DNA from: Rhodococcus sp. P1Y
GTDB taxonomy: Bacteria > Actinomycetota > Actinomycetes > Mycobacteriales > Mycobacteriaceae
Assembly: GCF_003641205.1 (NCBI RefSeq)
Contig: NZ_CP032762.1
Coordinates: 4,216,001-4,280,000 of the forward strand
Length of the DNA stretch: 64,000 nucleotides
Direction: 5' to 3'
Shown: one piece after another, positions 15,723 to 25,002 of the stretch
Numbering within the stretch: the first letter of the stretch is position 1
Layout: each line of letters opens with the position of its first letter
Notes under the pieces: model-generated
The model's database searches: none
What the model was told of the DNA's origin: nothing
The model's input: only the letters and a program-made list of their open reading frames with translations
Position numbers and translations under genes: made by a program

Positions 15723-16496
15723 ATGAACAAGGCCGTTGAAGTCAACAACGTAGGAGTCTCGTTCCGGTCGCGCGACGGCGCCGACAACACCGTTCTGAAG
15801 GGCGTGAACTTCGACGTCGAACACGGCCAGTTCGTCTCAATCGTCGGCCAATCCGGTAGTGGTAAGACAACGCTGCTCAAGACCATCTCGGGTCTTCAGG
15901 CGACAACAGAGGGCGAAGTACTCATCAAGGGTGCGCCGATCGCCGCAGGTGTCGAGGAGATCGGTATGGTGTTCCAAAGTCCTGTTCTTCTTCCGTGGCG
16001 CAACAACCTCGACAACGTCCTGCTGCCTCTCGAGTTTCGCGGCACCCGCGACCACGCATCGAAGACCAGAGCGCTCGAACTCCTGGACATGGTTGGTCTG
16101 AAAGACAAAGCCAAGCGATACTCGTACGAACTTTCGGGCGGCATGCAGCAACGAGTAGCCATCTGTCGGGCCTTGGTCTCGGATCCGGAGCTCCTGCTCA
16201 TGGACGAACCGTTCGGCGCACTCGACGCGATGACCCGCGACACCATGAACTTCGAGATTCAGCGCATCTGGCAAAAGGCAGGGTGCAGCGTCGTTTTCGT
16301 CACGCACAGTATCTCGGAAGCTGTCTGGTTGGGCGATCGAGTCGTCGTGGTCGGCGACCGTCCCGGCCGCATCATCGCCGATATCACCATCGACCTGCCC
16401 AGGCCTCGCAACAAAGAACACCGCTACTCTCCCGATTTCGCCGAATACGTCAGTGAAGTCGAATCGCACATCGGGGTCACCGCCGGAATCAGCTGA
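15723..16496 (+). CDS. ABC transporter ATPase (SsuB/TauB-like)
   Basis: This is a 257-residue nucleotide-binding subunit. Walker A is VGQSGSGKTTLLK, the Q-loop is MVFQSPVLLPWRNNLDN, the signature is YELSGGMQQRVAICRALV, Walker B is [14 protein letters not shown] and the switch His is in VFVTHSISEAVWLGD. The VFQ..LLPW form is typical of nitrate/sulfonate/taurine transporters. It powers uptake with the permease and lipoprotein encoded just upstream. Confidence 0.95.
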   Translation: MNKAVEVNNVGVSFRSRDGADNTVLKGVNFDVEHGQFVSIVGQSGSGKTTLLKTISGLQATTEGEVLIKGAPIAAGVEEIGMVFQSPVLLPWRNNLDNVLLPLEFRGTRDHASKTRALELLDMVGLKDKAKRYSYELSGGMQQRVAICRALVSDPELLLMDEPFGALDAMTRDTMNFEIQRIWQKAGCSVVFVTHSISEAVWLGDRVVVVGDRPGRIIADITIDLPRPRNKEHRYSPDFAEYVSEVESHIGVTAGIS

Positions 16497-16529
16497 CCCT
16501 CGAACACTTTTCCAACTACAGGAGTACCC

Positions 16530-18188
16530 ATGTTGCATATATCTGCCAATCTGGACACGCTTGCCGAGAAGTTCGGTCTACACCCGCACAAGAGTCTGTT
16601 GTTCTCTGCAATTCGGTTGGACTCTCATCCGCTCGTCACCCCGTTGATCGCCTCGCGCGACGGAGCCGACCCCACGATCCTCGTCAGGCAGCAGGAACAG
16701 GGAAACGTCCTGTCCGCAGGCGTCCCAGCCGAACGTATCCGGTTCTACGCCCCCTGGGTCACGATCGATCCGCGCCCCATCGCGGATGTCGTCGTCGCGC
16801 AGAGTCTGACGTCCCTGGTCGAAGAACTGGCCGACGGCGATACCGTGCTTCTCGACGGCGATGTGGTGTACAGCCACCAGCTGACGTTGACCGAAAGCCT
16901 GACGGTGTCCGTCGAACCGACGTCAACGAGCCCCGTTCGGGTTCACTCCTTGTCGACGTCGGACATCGTCGATCGGTTCACCGACTGGCGTCGACGCGGT
17001 GCTGACGCCGCCACCCAGTTGATCGCCGACGTACCACATCTGCGAGGGCTGACCGAGGACCTCGGTGCCGCCGACACCCGCTACGCGGGTCTCGAATCCA
17101 TTGCTGCCGAACGAGGTATCGATGGACTGGTTCTGATAGCGCCGCCGAACTTCTCCGAGGTCACCGGGCTATCCGGCAACGGCGACGTCGCCGTATGGGT
17201 GCCGGGCAGTGACCGGGTTTTCGTAGTCACCACCACCGGTGGCACCCGCTATGGCGACTCCATCGGCGAATACGTATCGCTCGGCGAAGCCGTTGCTGCG
17301 CTGGTGCCAGGCGGGCGGATCGGTATCGAGGAGGAATTCATCTCGGTCGGTCTTGCCGCCCAACTCGTCGACGCAGGCCTCGACTTGACCTCGACATCGA
17401 TCGATCTCGCACACTGGCGTGACATCCGCGACCACGAAGACCTACCCTTTCAGGTCATCGCGGCCAGAACGACCGTCTACGCGATCGAGGAAGCTTTGGC
17501 CTGGGCCGAACGAGAAATCGAGGCCGGGACCAAGTTCACCGAACTCGACATCTACCGTCACTACGTCGAATTCATCGACAAGTTCACCAGCGAGCACTCC
17601 ATCGAGTTCGACGTCGAACCGTACTTCACCAATCTCCACTCCTCGAACCGGATGCTGTTTCCCGGACCTCCCACCGACTTCCCCATCAACGGTGACACCA
17701 CGTGCATCCAGCTCGATGCCGGCGTAAAGGTGACCATCGATGGCGTCGTAGTCGCGACGTCCGACATGGCGCGTTCCCTGCCACGTACGCCCGCGGCCAA
17801 GGAAGCGTACGCATTCTTCTTCACTGTCGTCAGGGAAGGAATCATCGGCCAGCTGCGCCCCGGTGTTGTCTGCGAGGACGTGCACGAGGGAACGCTGCAG
17901 TTCCTGGCCCCACATCTCCCCCGCATGATCGAGATCGGAATGCTCGGCGAGGAAACAGATTTCAACACCATTTACCGACGACGCAACGTCGGACACCTCA
18001 TGGGTAAGCAGGAATCCTTCGCCAACGAGCTACGCCCAGGATACAAGCACGCACTCGATGTCGGATCTTACGGCGCAGCCGAAATCCCCTGGCGCTACGG
18101 CGACGTGGCGATCGGCACCGAAGATCTCTGGTTCATCGGACGCAACCGAACCTACAACCTCACCCAGCGCGACAGGACGCACGCATGA
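16530..18188 (+). CDS. M24-family metallohydrolase (creatinase / aminopeptidase P-like), long form
   Basis: This 552-residue protein has the pita-bread M24 domain in its C-terminal half. The five metal ligands can be placed: Asp in IQLDAGVK, Asp in TSDMARS, His in NVGHLMGK, and two Glu in GAAEIPW and GTEDLWF. The family usually has about 360-450 residues; here roughly 150 extra N-terminal residues (LSTSDIVDRFTDWRRRGADA lies past them) form an additional domain. M24 enzymes cleave Xaa-Pro peptides, creatine, ectoine or other amide C-N bonds. AGGAG lies ahead of the ATG, and the stop overlaps the RidA start as ATGA. Likely the key hydrolase for the imported compound. Confidence 0.85.
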   Translation: MLHISANLDTLAEKFGLHPHKSLLFSAIRLDSHPLVTPLIASRDGADPTILVRQQEQGNVLSAGVPAERIRFYAPWVTIDPRPIADVVVAQSLTSLVEELADGDTVLLDGDVVYSHQLTLTESLTVSVEPTSTSPVRVHSLSTSDIVDRFTDWRRRGADAATQLIADVPHLRGLTEDLGAADTRYAGLESIAAERGIDGLVLIAPPNFSEVTGLSGNGDVAVWVPGSDRVFVVTTTGGTRYGDSIGEYVSLGEAVAALVPGGRIGIEEEFISVGLAAQLVDAGLDLTSTSIDLAHWRDIRDHEDLPFQVIAARTTVYAIEEALAWAEREIEAGTKFTELDIYRHYVEFIDKFTSEHSIEFDVEPYFTNLHSSNRMLFPGPPTDFPINGDTTCIQLDAGVKVTIDGVVVATSDMARSLPRTPAAKEAYAFFFTVVREGIIGQLRPGVVCEDVHEGTLQFLAPHLPRMIEIGMLGEETDFNTIYRRRNVGHLMGKQESFANELRPGYKHALDVGSYGAAEIPWRYGDVAIGTEDLWFIGRNRTYNLTQRDRTHA

Positions 18189-18661
18189 CCGACACGAACA
18201 CCATCGATCCGAAAGTCCGACTCGCTGAGCGCAATCTGAGTCTTCCCGAACTCGGCGCCCCCGCCTATTCGTACGACGCCTGGACCCAGCATCGCGACGT
18301 CCTGTACATGTCCGGGCAGATTTCGAGGACCCCCGATGGCGAGGTCCTCAGCGGCCGAGCAGGTGAGGGTGCGACAACAGCGGACGCCGCAGCCGCAGCC
18401 GAGGTCGCCGCCCTGAATCTACTGGCCAGAATCGACCAAGCCGTCGGCCTCGAGAACGTCGAACAAATCCTCAAGCTGAACGTCTGGATCGCCAGCGGAC
18501 CCGACTACACCGAGCAACCGACTGCTGCGGAGTCCGCGTCGAAGCTGTTGATCGACGTGTTGGGCCCCGCTGGCCGTCACGCTCGAACGACGTTGCCGAC
18601 GCATGTACTGCCGAAGAACGCCTTGGTCGAGCTCGAAGCTATCGTCGCCGTGCGGCAGTAG
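18185..18661 (+). CDS. RidA/Rid7-like imine deaminase family protein
   Basis: This is a 158-residue protein of the YjgF/RidA superfamily. Diagnostic segments are VLYMSGQISRTPDGEVLSGR, the LLARIDQAVGLENVEQILKL helix and GRHARTTLPTHVLPKNALVE, where the Arg in HARTTL matches the catalytic Arg of RidA. RidA proteins hydrolyse reactive enamine/imine intermediates. The 4-base overlap with the M24 gene implies coupled translation, so it probably clears an imine formed during breakdown of the imported substrate (inference). Confidence 0.88.
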   Translation: MTDTNTIDPKVRLAERNLSLPELGAPAYSYDAWTQHRDVLYMSGQISRTPDGEVLSGRAGEGATTADAAAAAEVAALNLLARIDQAVGLENVEQILKLNVWIASGPDYTEQPTAAESASKLLIDVLGPAGRHARTTLPTHVLPKNALVELEAIVAVRQ

Positions 18662-18677
18662 GGTCCGCAACCGGACC
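18662..18677. terminator. short hairpin after ridA-like gene
   Basis: GGTCCG-CAAC-CGGACC starts right after the RidA-like stop codon, in the 58-base gap to the convergent PhyH gene, and a second GGTCCG follows. It is a probable terminator although no T-run is present. Confidence 0.45.
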
Positions 18678-18719
18678 TGACTTGGTCCGACGCTGGCCGG
18701 ACGTCGCGTGCAGGTCTCG

Positions 18720-19901
18720 TCAGGCTTGGTGGCGTGTGTACAGAGCATCTGCGGCGTCGTCGAACTCTTGTTGTGTCATGCCGGTATCGACTGCACGCTT
18801 GAGAAGTTCGGCATGGGTTTCACCGGCCAGACCGGTGATGGGTTGGTCGAGATCGAGATTGGAGGGAAATGCGTAGCCTTCCGCCGACGCGGCGACGACA
18901 TTGTCGACTTCGCGACCTCTACCGCTGCGCGCCCAGTCGAGAAGCGTCGAGTACAAGCTCGAACCGATTGCCAATCGGTCGACACTGTCCATGGCTCGCC
19001 CGAAGGGCGACGAGACCTGCAGCAGGTTGGCCATGCGATAGATGTCTGTCGAGGTGTTGTGGCCTGCTGCGTGGAACAGAGCCGGGTTGAAGAAGACGGC
19101 GTCTCCTTCTTCCAGTGGCAACTGAATGTAGTTGTCGACGAAGTACTCTCGGAACTCGGGCAGGTTGAAGGCGATGTAGCCTGCTTCGAATTTCTGCGAG
19201 TACGGCAGGTACATGGTCGGGCCGCTCTCGACGGGCATGTCGCAGTGCGCGACAGCGCCTTGCAGGGTCAGAGCCGGGGACAGGCGATGAATGTGCGCGC
19301 GAAACTTGGCAGCTGTGTCGGTGGACATGAACCCGAGGTGGTAGTCGCGGTGCGGATTCTGGGCCGCGCCGCCAGGATTGACAACGTTGATCGACGAGGT
19401 CACCTGGTACATCGGACCGAGCCACGCTTCGGAGATCAGCGCGAGAATGTCGTTCGCGTAGTAACGGGCGAACTGCTCCGGTTCGGCGACGGCCAGCTTT
19501 TGCAGCGCACACCAGATGCGGTCGTTGGCACCGGGCTTGGCGAAATGATCGCCGTTACTGACACCGCCGTCGCGCTGCTGCGCGATGATGTCCTTGAACG
19601 TCGCGGTGGTCTCGGCGATCGCATGCTCAGCGGTGAACGACTTCTTGAACACGACGATGCCGGGGCCGTTGAGCAGTGCGTCGGCGAGTTCGTCCTGGAT
19701 GTCGGCGCGCACGACAGGGTCGGCAGCGTTCTGGGTTAGGGCCGCACCGTCGTACATCAGCACGTTCTGCACGACATCCGTCGCGTACGGGTAGTCGGCG
19801 AGCACCGTCTCCTGCGAGACGAGTGCAGCGAACTCGTCGATATCGCAGTCGATCTCGCGAAGTCGGTCGGCTCGCGGTGTCTGCTGGATGTTGCTGGTCA
19901 T
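18720..19901 (-). CDS. PhyH-family Fe(II)/2-oxoglutarate dioxygenase
   Basis: This 393-residue protein belongs to the phytanoyl-CoA dioxygenase (PhyH) family. The iron-binding facial triad appears as His and Asp in NPHRDYHLGF and the distal His in ALFHAAGHN; the intervening MYLPYSQKFE and LEEGDAVFFNPAL strands form the double-stranded beta-helix. It would hydroxylate a small molecule. The ATG of MTSNIQQT has AAGGG 7 bases upstream. It is convergent with the ABC/M24/RidA operon and divergent from the LacI-type gene, so it probably belongs to the same catabolic module. Confidence 0.87.
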   Translation of the reverse strand: MTSNIQQTPRADRLREIDCDIDEFAALVSQETVLADYPYATDVVQNVLMYDGAALTQNAADPVVRADIQDELADALLNGPGIVVFKKSFTAEHAIAETTATFKDIIAQQRDGGVSNGDHFAKPGANDRIWCALQKLAVAEPEQFARYYANDILALISEAWLGPMYQVTSSINVVNPGGAAQNPHRDYHLGFMSTDTAAKFRAHIHRLSPALTLQGAVAHCDMPVESGPTMYLPYSQKFEAGYIAFNLPEFREYFVDNYIQLPLEEGDAVFFNPALFHAAGHNTSTDIYRMANLLQVSSPFGRAMDSVDRLAIGSSLYSTLLDWARSGRGREVDNVVAASAEGYAFPSNLDLDQPITGLAGETHAELLKRAVDTGMTQQEFDDAADALYTRHQA

Positions 19902-20030
19902 CGGATGCCCTTCTGGGTGAGAGTTCGTCGCGTCGCGGACGTCAGCAAGTGGATCGAGTACGAGCATTGCCGAGTAACCTTGCATCGGACAACCCACAAA
20001 CCCCTCAACTTTCCCTCAGGAGTGATCGGT

Positions 20031-21050
20031 GTGCCCCATCCGTACCCGGTCCGTGAAATCGCACGACAAGCTGGCGTCAGCGAGGCCACCGTCGACCGAG
20101 TCCTGCACGGCCGCCCCGGGGTCAGGTCCGGAACGGTTCTGCAGGTCAGGCAAGCGATAGCCGACCTGGACCGCCAAAGCACCCAACTGCGCTTGTCGGG
20201 GCGCACGTTCATGTTGGACGTCGTGATGGACACCCCCCAACGTTTCTCCGACTTGGTGCGCCGATCTCTGGAAGCCGAACTGCCCACCATGCAGCCGGCC
20301 ACGATCCGGGCACGGTTCCACGTCAAGGAGCACTGGGCTATCGACGACCTCACCGCAAAGCTGAACACCATCGCCGAAAATGGCAGCCACGGCGTCATTC
20401 TCAAGGCCCCCGACACTGCACAGATATCGCTCGCCATCGACGCTTTACACGCTGCAGGGATACCCGTGCTAACCCTCGTGACTGACGTACCAGCGAGTCG
20501 ACGCCTTGCCTACATAGGCATGGACGACCGTGCAGCGGGCAGCACCGCCGCATTCTTGATCCAGAGGTGGCTGACCAGATCCGACGCGGCAGTTCTCGCG
20601 CTGACGAGCAGAAACATGTTTCGTGGCGAAGAGGAACGAGAGATGGGCTTTCGTTCTGCAATGAGAACGAACGATCCGGGCCGTCGCATCGTCGAGATCT
20701 CCGATACCGACGGCCTCGATGAGAACACCAGGCGGCTGGTGGCCGGAGAATTGGAACGCAGCCCGGATGTCGGTGCCGTCTATTCCATCGGAGGCGGCAA
20801 CCGCGGCGTGGTCGACGCGTTCGGCGACTGCGCACGGACCTGCGAGGTATTCATCGGCCACGATCTCTCGAACGACAACCGAGCCCTGCTCGCGTTGGGG
20901 CACCTGACTGCCGTGATCCACCACGACCTGCGCCAAGATATGCGCACCGCCGTGCACGCGTTCATGGTTCATCACGGCGCGCTCGGAGGTCCGATATTGC
21001 CCTACCGGTCCAAGATCGACATCGTCACTCCGCACAACATCCCTCAATGA
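20031..21050 (+). CDS. LacI family regulator
   Basis: This is a 339-residue regulator. The N-terminal helix-turn-helix and hinge read PVREIARQAGVSEATVDRVL and HGRPGVRSGTVLQVRQAIAD; the periplasmic-binding-like sensor follows (FMLDVVMDTPQRF, GVILKAPDT, IPVLTLVTDVPASRRLAYIG, HDLSNDNRALLALGHLTAVI). This ligand half resembles those of LacI proteins that sense sugars or amino compounds. The GTG start has AGGAG 8 bases upstream. The 129-base gap to the divergent PhyH gene should hold its operator but no clear palindrome is visible there. Confidence 0.9.
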   Translation: MPHPYPVREIARQAGVSEATVDRVLHGRPGVRSGTVLQVRQAIADLDRQSTQLRLSGRTFMLDVVMDTPQRFSDLVRRSLEAELPTMQPATIRARFHVKEHWAIDDLTAKLNTIAENGSHGVILKAPDTAQISLAIDALHAAGIPVLTLVTDVPASRRLAYIGMDDRAAGSTAAFLIQRWLTRSDAAVLALTSRNMFRGEEEREMGFRSAMRTNDPGRRIVEISDTDGLDENTRRLVAGELERSPDVGAVYSIGGGNRGVVDAFGDCARTCEVFIGHDLSNDNRALLALGHLTAVIHHDLRQDMRTAVHAFMVHHGALGGPILPYRSKIDIVTPHNIPQ

Positions 21051-21168
21051 GGGCCTGGACGCAATTGTTCGAGAGTCTCCAGCGACGGTGACTTCCGATC
21101 ATTCTCGTCAGCGGACAGCGCTGAACGCGACGTGTGTGCCCGTTCACCACGGGCAGCCGCCCCAGATC

Positions 21169-21219
21169 TACCCCTCTGTTGTGCGCCCACAGCCCCTCGG
21201 TGCGCACAACAAGGGGGTA
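21169..21219. repeat. 18-bp imperfect inverted repeat (terminator-like)
   Basis: TACCCCTCTGTTGTGCGC (21169-21186) pairs with 21202-21219 with two mismatches, the inner 10 bp being perfect, around a 15-base loop. It lies between the LacI gene and the oppositely oriented tRNA gene and probably ends both transcripts. Confidence 0.55.
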
Positions 21220-21278
21220 AATAGCCGAGCCTGGACAGAAAAAATCCCCGCCCAGCGAGCTGGACGGGGATCTTGGTG

Positions 21279-21351
21279 CTCCCCCGGCTGGACTCGAACC
21301 AGCAACCGTCCGATTAACAGTCGGAAGCTCTGCCAATTGAGCTACAGGGGA
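21279..21351 (-). tRNA. tRNA-Asn (anticodon GTT)
   Basis: Read on the minus strand the 73 bases fold as a tRNA: acceptor TCCCCTG pairs with CGGGGGA (one G-T pair), D-arm begins GTAGCTCAATTGGCAGAGC, the anticodon loop holds CTGTTAA with GTT, and the T-arm is GCTGG-TTCGAGT-CCAGC. The discriminator base is G and the 3' CCA is not encoded (CAC follows). GTT reads Asn codons. Confidence 0.95.
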
Positions 21352-21523
21352 TTACTTCGGTGGCTTCGTACCTTCGTGCGCGCCGAGAGAAACAATAGCG
21401 CACACCCCCATGGGAGTACCAAATCGCCCTGCCGCGGCCGCGTCAGGCAGGATGGAGGGACGCGCGCACAATAGGGCCGGAGTGGAGCCTGCGGAATGAC
21501 CGAAAACACTGTGGGAGACTGTG

Positions 21524-21772
21524 ATGATTCGTTTGGTTCTGGCTGCTGGAGCAGCGTACGTACTCGGAGCCAAGGCAGGTCGTGGGCGTTACGAACAGAT
21601 TCGTAAGACCGCCTCGGCTGTTGCAGGCAGCCCTGCCACCAAGAAGGTCATCGAAGTGAGCAGGCAGAAGTTGTCGGACTCGCTGAACACGCAGCCGAAG
21701 CTGGAGCCGATGAAGCAGGTCGACGAGGACGCCCAGCTCTACATTCCTCAGGATCAGCTGCGACGGAGCTAG
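21524..21772 (+). CDS. small conserved actinobacterial protein with N-terminal membrane segment (YtxH-like)
   Basis: This is an 82-residue protein. The first part, LVLAAGAAYVLGAKAGRGRY, is a membrane-helix-like, glycine/alanine-rich segment ending in a basic patch, followed by a helical region (IRKTASAVAGSPATKKVIEV). The AGRGRYEQI signature is common in small actinobacterial YtxH-like proteins of unknown role. GGGAG lies 6 bases before the ATG. Its stop codon shares CTAG with the stop of dnaG on the other strand. Confidence 0.75.
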   Translation: MIRLVLAAGAAYVLGAKAGRGRYEQIRKTASAVAGSPATKKVIEVSRQKLSDSLNTQPKLEPMKQVDEDAQLYIPQDQLRRS

Positions 21773-23682
21773 CCGACTTCTTCGACGTTGCCGACCGCCT
21801 GCTCCAACAGGCTGCGTCGGTACTGTTCGAGAGCGATGACGTCGCCGAGCAACGCGTAGTACTCGTCGGGGTTGTCCTGCGGTGACATGCGCTGCATTTT
21901 GGACTTCAGCTCCGCCACCTGCTCCCCCACCCACACTTCCTGCAACCGAGCCATCACGCCGGTGATGTAGCGCGACAGCGCGATGTCCGCGACGGGAATG
22001 TGTTCGACGGCCAGTTCCATCACGAGTGACTTGATCACCGGTGTCTCGGTGCGCTGTGCGACGGCGTCGACCCACTCGCCACCGCCGAGTCCCGCAGCAG
22101 TGCCTCCCGCGGCCGTGACAGCGGCACTGACGGCCGCGTAGGCCGGATGGGTGAACGTCTCCGGGGGTAGAGAGTCGAATACGGAACCAGCGATGGCGGG
22201 GTTCTGCAAAGCCGACTTCAGGGCCTCACGTTGCGGCCACAGGGCCGGATCCTTCGGCTGCGGACGCACGGGGCCTGCTGGAACCTCAGCGGACGCTGTC
22301 GGACGCTTGTCGAACGGAGTCCGCTTCTTGGTCTCGCCGCGCGCACTCTTCTTCGCTTCGTCTCGGACACGGGCCAGCACCATCGCGGTGTCGTCCCAGC
22401 CGGTCCATCCTGCGAGTTGGCGTGCGTATTCGTCACGTAGCGACGCATCCTTGATACGTGCGACCACGGGAACCGTTCGCTTGAGCGCCTCGACACGCCC
22501 CTCGGGTGTGTCCAGGTCATGTTCGCTGAGAAGCGATTTGACGACGAAGGCGAACATCGGCGTCCGCCTGGCCACCAAATCACGGACGGCAGCGTCGCCC
22601 GACTTCTGCCGAAGCTCGCATGGGTCCATTCCGTCGGGTGCGACTGCGACGAACGTCTGTCCGGCGATCTTCTGATCCCCTTCGAACGCTTTCATCGCCG
22701 CTGCTTGACCGGCGGCATCACCGTCGAAGGTGTAGATGACTTCACCGCGGAAGTAGCTGTCGTCCATCATCAATCGTCGCAACATCGCGAGGTGATCTTC
22801 ACCGAATGCAGTGCCGCACGACGCAACGGCGGTCTTGACGCCTGCGAGGTGCATGGCCATGACGTCGGTGTATCCCTCGACGATGACGGCCTGATGGGAC
22901 TTGGCGATGTCCTTGCGCGCGAGGTCGAGGCCGAACAACACTTGAGACTTCTTGTACAGCATGGTTTCCGGCGTGTTGATGTACTTGCCGGGCATGGTGT
23001 CGTCGTCGAACAGCTTGCGTGCACCGAAGCCGATGACGTCGCCGCTCTGACTGCGAATCGGCCAGACGAGCCTGCGGCGGAACCGGTCGATGGGAGTTCC
23101 GCGCTTGCCGGGCGTTGCGAGGCCGGCGTCGATGATTTCCTTGGCTTCGAAACCGCTGGACAGCAAATGCTTCGTGAGCGTGTCCCAGCCGTCGGGCGCG
23201 TAACCACATCCGTACGTCAGCGCTGCCTGGCCGTCGAAGTTGCGTTCGGTGAGGTAGTCGCGCGCAGTCTGGGCATCGGGCTCCCGCAGGCGAGCGGCGT
23301 AGAACTCCTGTGCGGCGGAGTTCGCGGCGATCAAGCGCGCACGGGTACCCCGGTCACGTTGAACCGAGGGCCCACCGCCCTCGTAGGTGATCGAGTAGTT
23401 GAGTCGATCCGCGAGTTGCTCGACGGCCTCGACGAAGGAGATGTGCTCGATCTTCTGCAGGAACGAGTAGGCGTCACCGCCCTCGCCGCAGCCGAAGCAA
23501 TGGAAGTGGCCGTGGTTGGGGCGAACGTGGAACGACGGCGACTTCTCGTCGTGGAACGGGCACAGGCCCTTCATCGAGTCGCCGCCCGCGCGCTTGAGCG
23601 AAACGTAGTCGCCGACGATGTCTTCGATCCGTGTACGTTCGCGAATGGCCGCTATGTCACGTTCAGGAATTCGGCCGGCCAC
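21769..23682 (-). CDS. dnaG: DNA primase DnaG
   Basis: This 637-residue primase makes RNA primers at the replication fork with DnaB. The CHC2 zinc module is visible as CPFHDEKSPSFH and FHCFGCGEGGD. The TOPRIM catalytic core follows: VIVEGYTDVMAMHLAG and the FDGDAAGQAA acidic motif. The C-terminal helicase-binding part contains AVEHIPVADIALSRYITG. Length and order are normal. It is adjacent to dgt downstream of it in the genome, with a 42-base gap, as in mycobacteria. Confidence 0.97.
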   Translation of the reverse strand: MAGRIPERDIAAIRERTRIEDIVGDYVSLKRAGGDSMKGLCPFHDEKSPSFHVRPNHGHFHCFGCGEGGDAYSFLQKIEHISFVEAVEQLADRLNYSITYEGGGPSVQRDRGTRARLIAANSAAQEFYAARLREPDAQTARDYLTERNFDGQAALTYGCGYAPDGWDTLTKHLLSSGFEAKEIIDAGLATPGKRGTPIDRFRRRLVWPIRSQSGDVIGFGARKLFDDDTMPGKYINTPETMLYKKSQVLFGLDLARKDIAKSHQAVIVEGYTDVMAMHLAGVKTAVASCGTAFGEDHLAMLRRLMMDDSYFRGEVIYTFDGDAAGQAAAMKAFEGDQKIAGQTFVAVAPDGMDPCELRQKSGDAAVRDLVARRTPMFAFVVKSLLSEHDLDTPEGRVEALKRTVPVVARIKDASLRDEYARQLAGWTGWDDTAMVLARVRDEAKKSARGETKKRTPFDKRPTASAEVPAGPVRPQPKDPALWPQREALKSALQNPAIAGSVFDSLPPETFTHPAYAAVSAAVTAAGGTAAGLGGGEWVDAVAQRTETPVIKSLVMELAVEHIPVADIALSRYITGVMARLQEVWVGEQVAELKSKMQRMSPQDNPDEYYALLGDVIALEQYRRSLLEQAVGNVEEVG

Positions 23683-23724
23683 GAAGGGCAGTCTAGTCCT
23701 GTCCTGTGACTGCCGAGAAACAGA

Positions 23725-25002
23725 TCAGCCCCAGCTGGCCTGAGCTCCGAGACTGCGCTTGTCGATCAATTCGAGCCTGCTTTCGGTGTACGACGCGATC
23801 TGATCCACCACCACTCGGGTCCGTTCACCGTCGGTCTCGGCGCGGTTCCATGCCGGCACGAAGATCGGGTCCAACTCCGCCGGCGCGGACCGCTGTAACC
23901 ATTCGGCGACCCGGTGAATTCGGTCACGCTGGCGTTCTTGGCGGATCTTGTGTCCGGCGTCGGACATCACGTACCGCAACGCCATCGTCTTGAGCAACGC
24001 CACCTCGGACGCGACCACCGGCGGGATCACGAGGTCGGCGTCGTACCTGGCCAGCGGCGCGGTTCCCCACTTCTCACGAGTGCCGTTGATCGCTGCCGTC
24101 GCGAATCGCCCGACGAGTTCGCTCGTCAAATGCTTCAGAGCAACCGACGCCTCCAGCGTCCCGTCGAACTTCCCCACCGCCAGCACAACGGGCATACGCG
24201 AGAGCCGATCCGCCGCTTCGATCAGCTCGTTCACGTCGAGTCCGCGGAATTCCCTGACGCCGAGTTCGGCCAATTCTCGCTGCTCGCCGAGGTCGCCGAG
24301 CGACCGCAACTCGATCCGGCCGTCGATCACGCCGTCTTCGACGTCGTGCACCGAATAAGCAACGTCGTCGGCCCAGTCCATCGACTGAGCTTCCAAGCAT
24401 TTACGACGCTCGGGTGCGCCGTCGCGTACCCAGTCCAGGATCTCGCCATCGTCGTCGTACGCGCCGAATTTGGCACCGGGGGAAGGTCGGAGCCAGGGGT
24501 ACTTCGTTGCCGCGTCGAGGGAAGCCCGCGTCAGGTTCAGTCCGACGCTGCGGCCTTCGGCGTCGAGGATCTTCGGCTCCAGACCCGTCAGAATGCGCAG
24601 GTTCTGGGCATTGCCCTCGAATCCCCCGCAGTCCACCGCGACTTCGTCGAGTGCTCGCTCGCCGTTGTGGCCGTAAGGCGGGTGACCGATGTCGTGTGCG
24701 AGTCCCGCAAGGTCGACCAGATCGGGGTCGCTCCCGATTCCTTCGGCGATACTGCGACCGATCTGTGCGACCTCGAGCGAGTGGGTCAAACGAGTGCGCG
24801 GGGTGTCGCCGTCACGTGGGCCGGTCACCTGCGTCTTGTCGGCCAGCCTACGTAAGGCCGCGCTATGGAGCACGCGCGCTCGATCCCGAGCGAAGGCACT
24901 GCGATGCGACGCGTTCTCCACTGTGCTGTTCAGCCCGGCCGTCTTCGGCGCTTCGGACACGAAGCGCTGCACATCCTGGGCGGTGTAGTCGGTCAACGTC
25001 AT
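23725..25002 (-). CDS. dgt: deoxyguanosinetriphosphate triphosphohydrolase-like protein
   Basis: This 425-residue HD-domain phosphohydrolase hydrolyses dNTPs to deoxynucleosides and triphosphate. HD-motif residues are in [35 protein letters not shown] and a later [16 protein letters not shown]. The substrate-arm region [10 protein letters not shown] is conserved. The ATG of [10 protein letters not shown] overlaps the stop of the upstream YdcF-like gene (ATGA). An upstream extension is out of character. It and dnaG form a leftward pair. Confidence 0.93.
   Translation of the reverse strand: MTLTDYTAQDVQRFVSEAPKTAGLNSTVENASHRSAFARDRARVLHSAALRRLADKTQVTGPRDGDTPRTRLTHSLEVAQIGRSIAEGIGSDPDLVDLAGLAHDIGHPPYGHNGERALDEVAVDCGGFEGNAQNLRILTGLEPKILDAEGRSVGLNLTRASLDAATKYPWLRPSPGAKFGAYDDDGEILDWVRDGAPERRKCLEAQSMDWADDVAYSVHDVEDGVIDGRIELRSLGDLGEQRELAELGVREFRGLDVNELIEAADRLSRMPVVLAVGKFDGTLEASVALKHLTSELVGRFATAAINGTREKWGTAPLARYDADLVIPPVVASEVALLKTMALRYVMSDAGHKIRQERQRDRIHRVAEWLQRSAPAELDPIFVPAWNRAETDGERTRVVVDQIASYTESRLELIDKRSLGAQASWG

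Noticed and set aside
18708..19739. 343-codon open frame on the plus strand
   Set aside because: It is antisense to the PhyH dioxygenase gene that carries the iron-binding residues.
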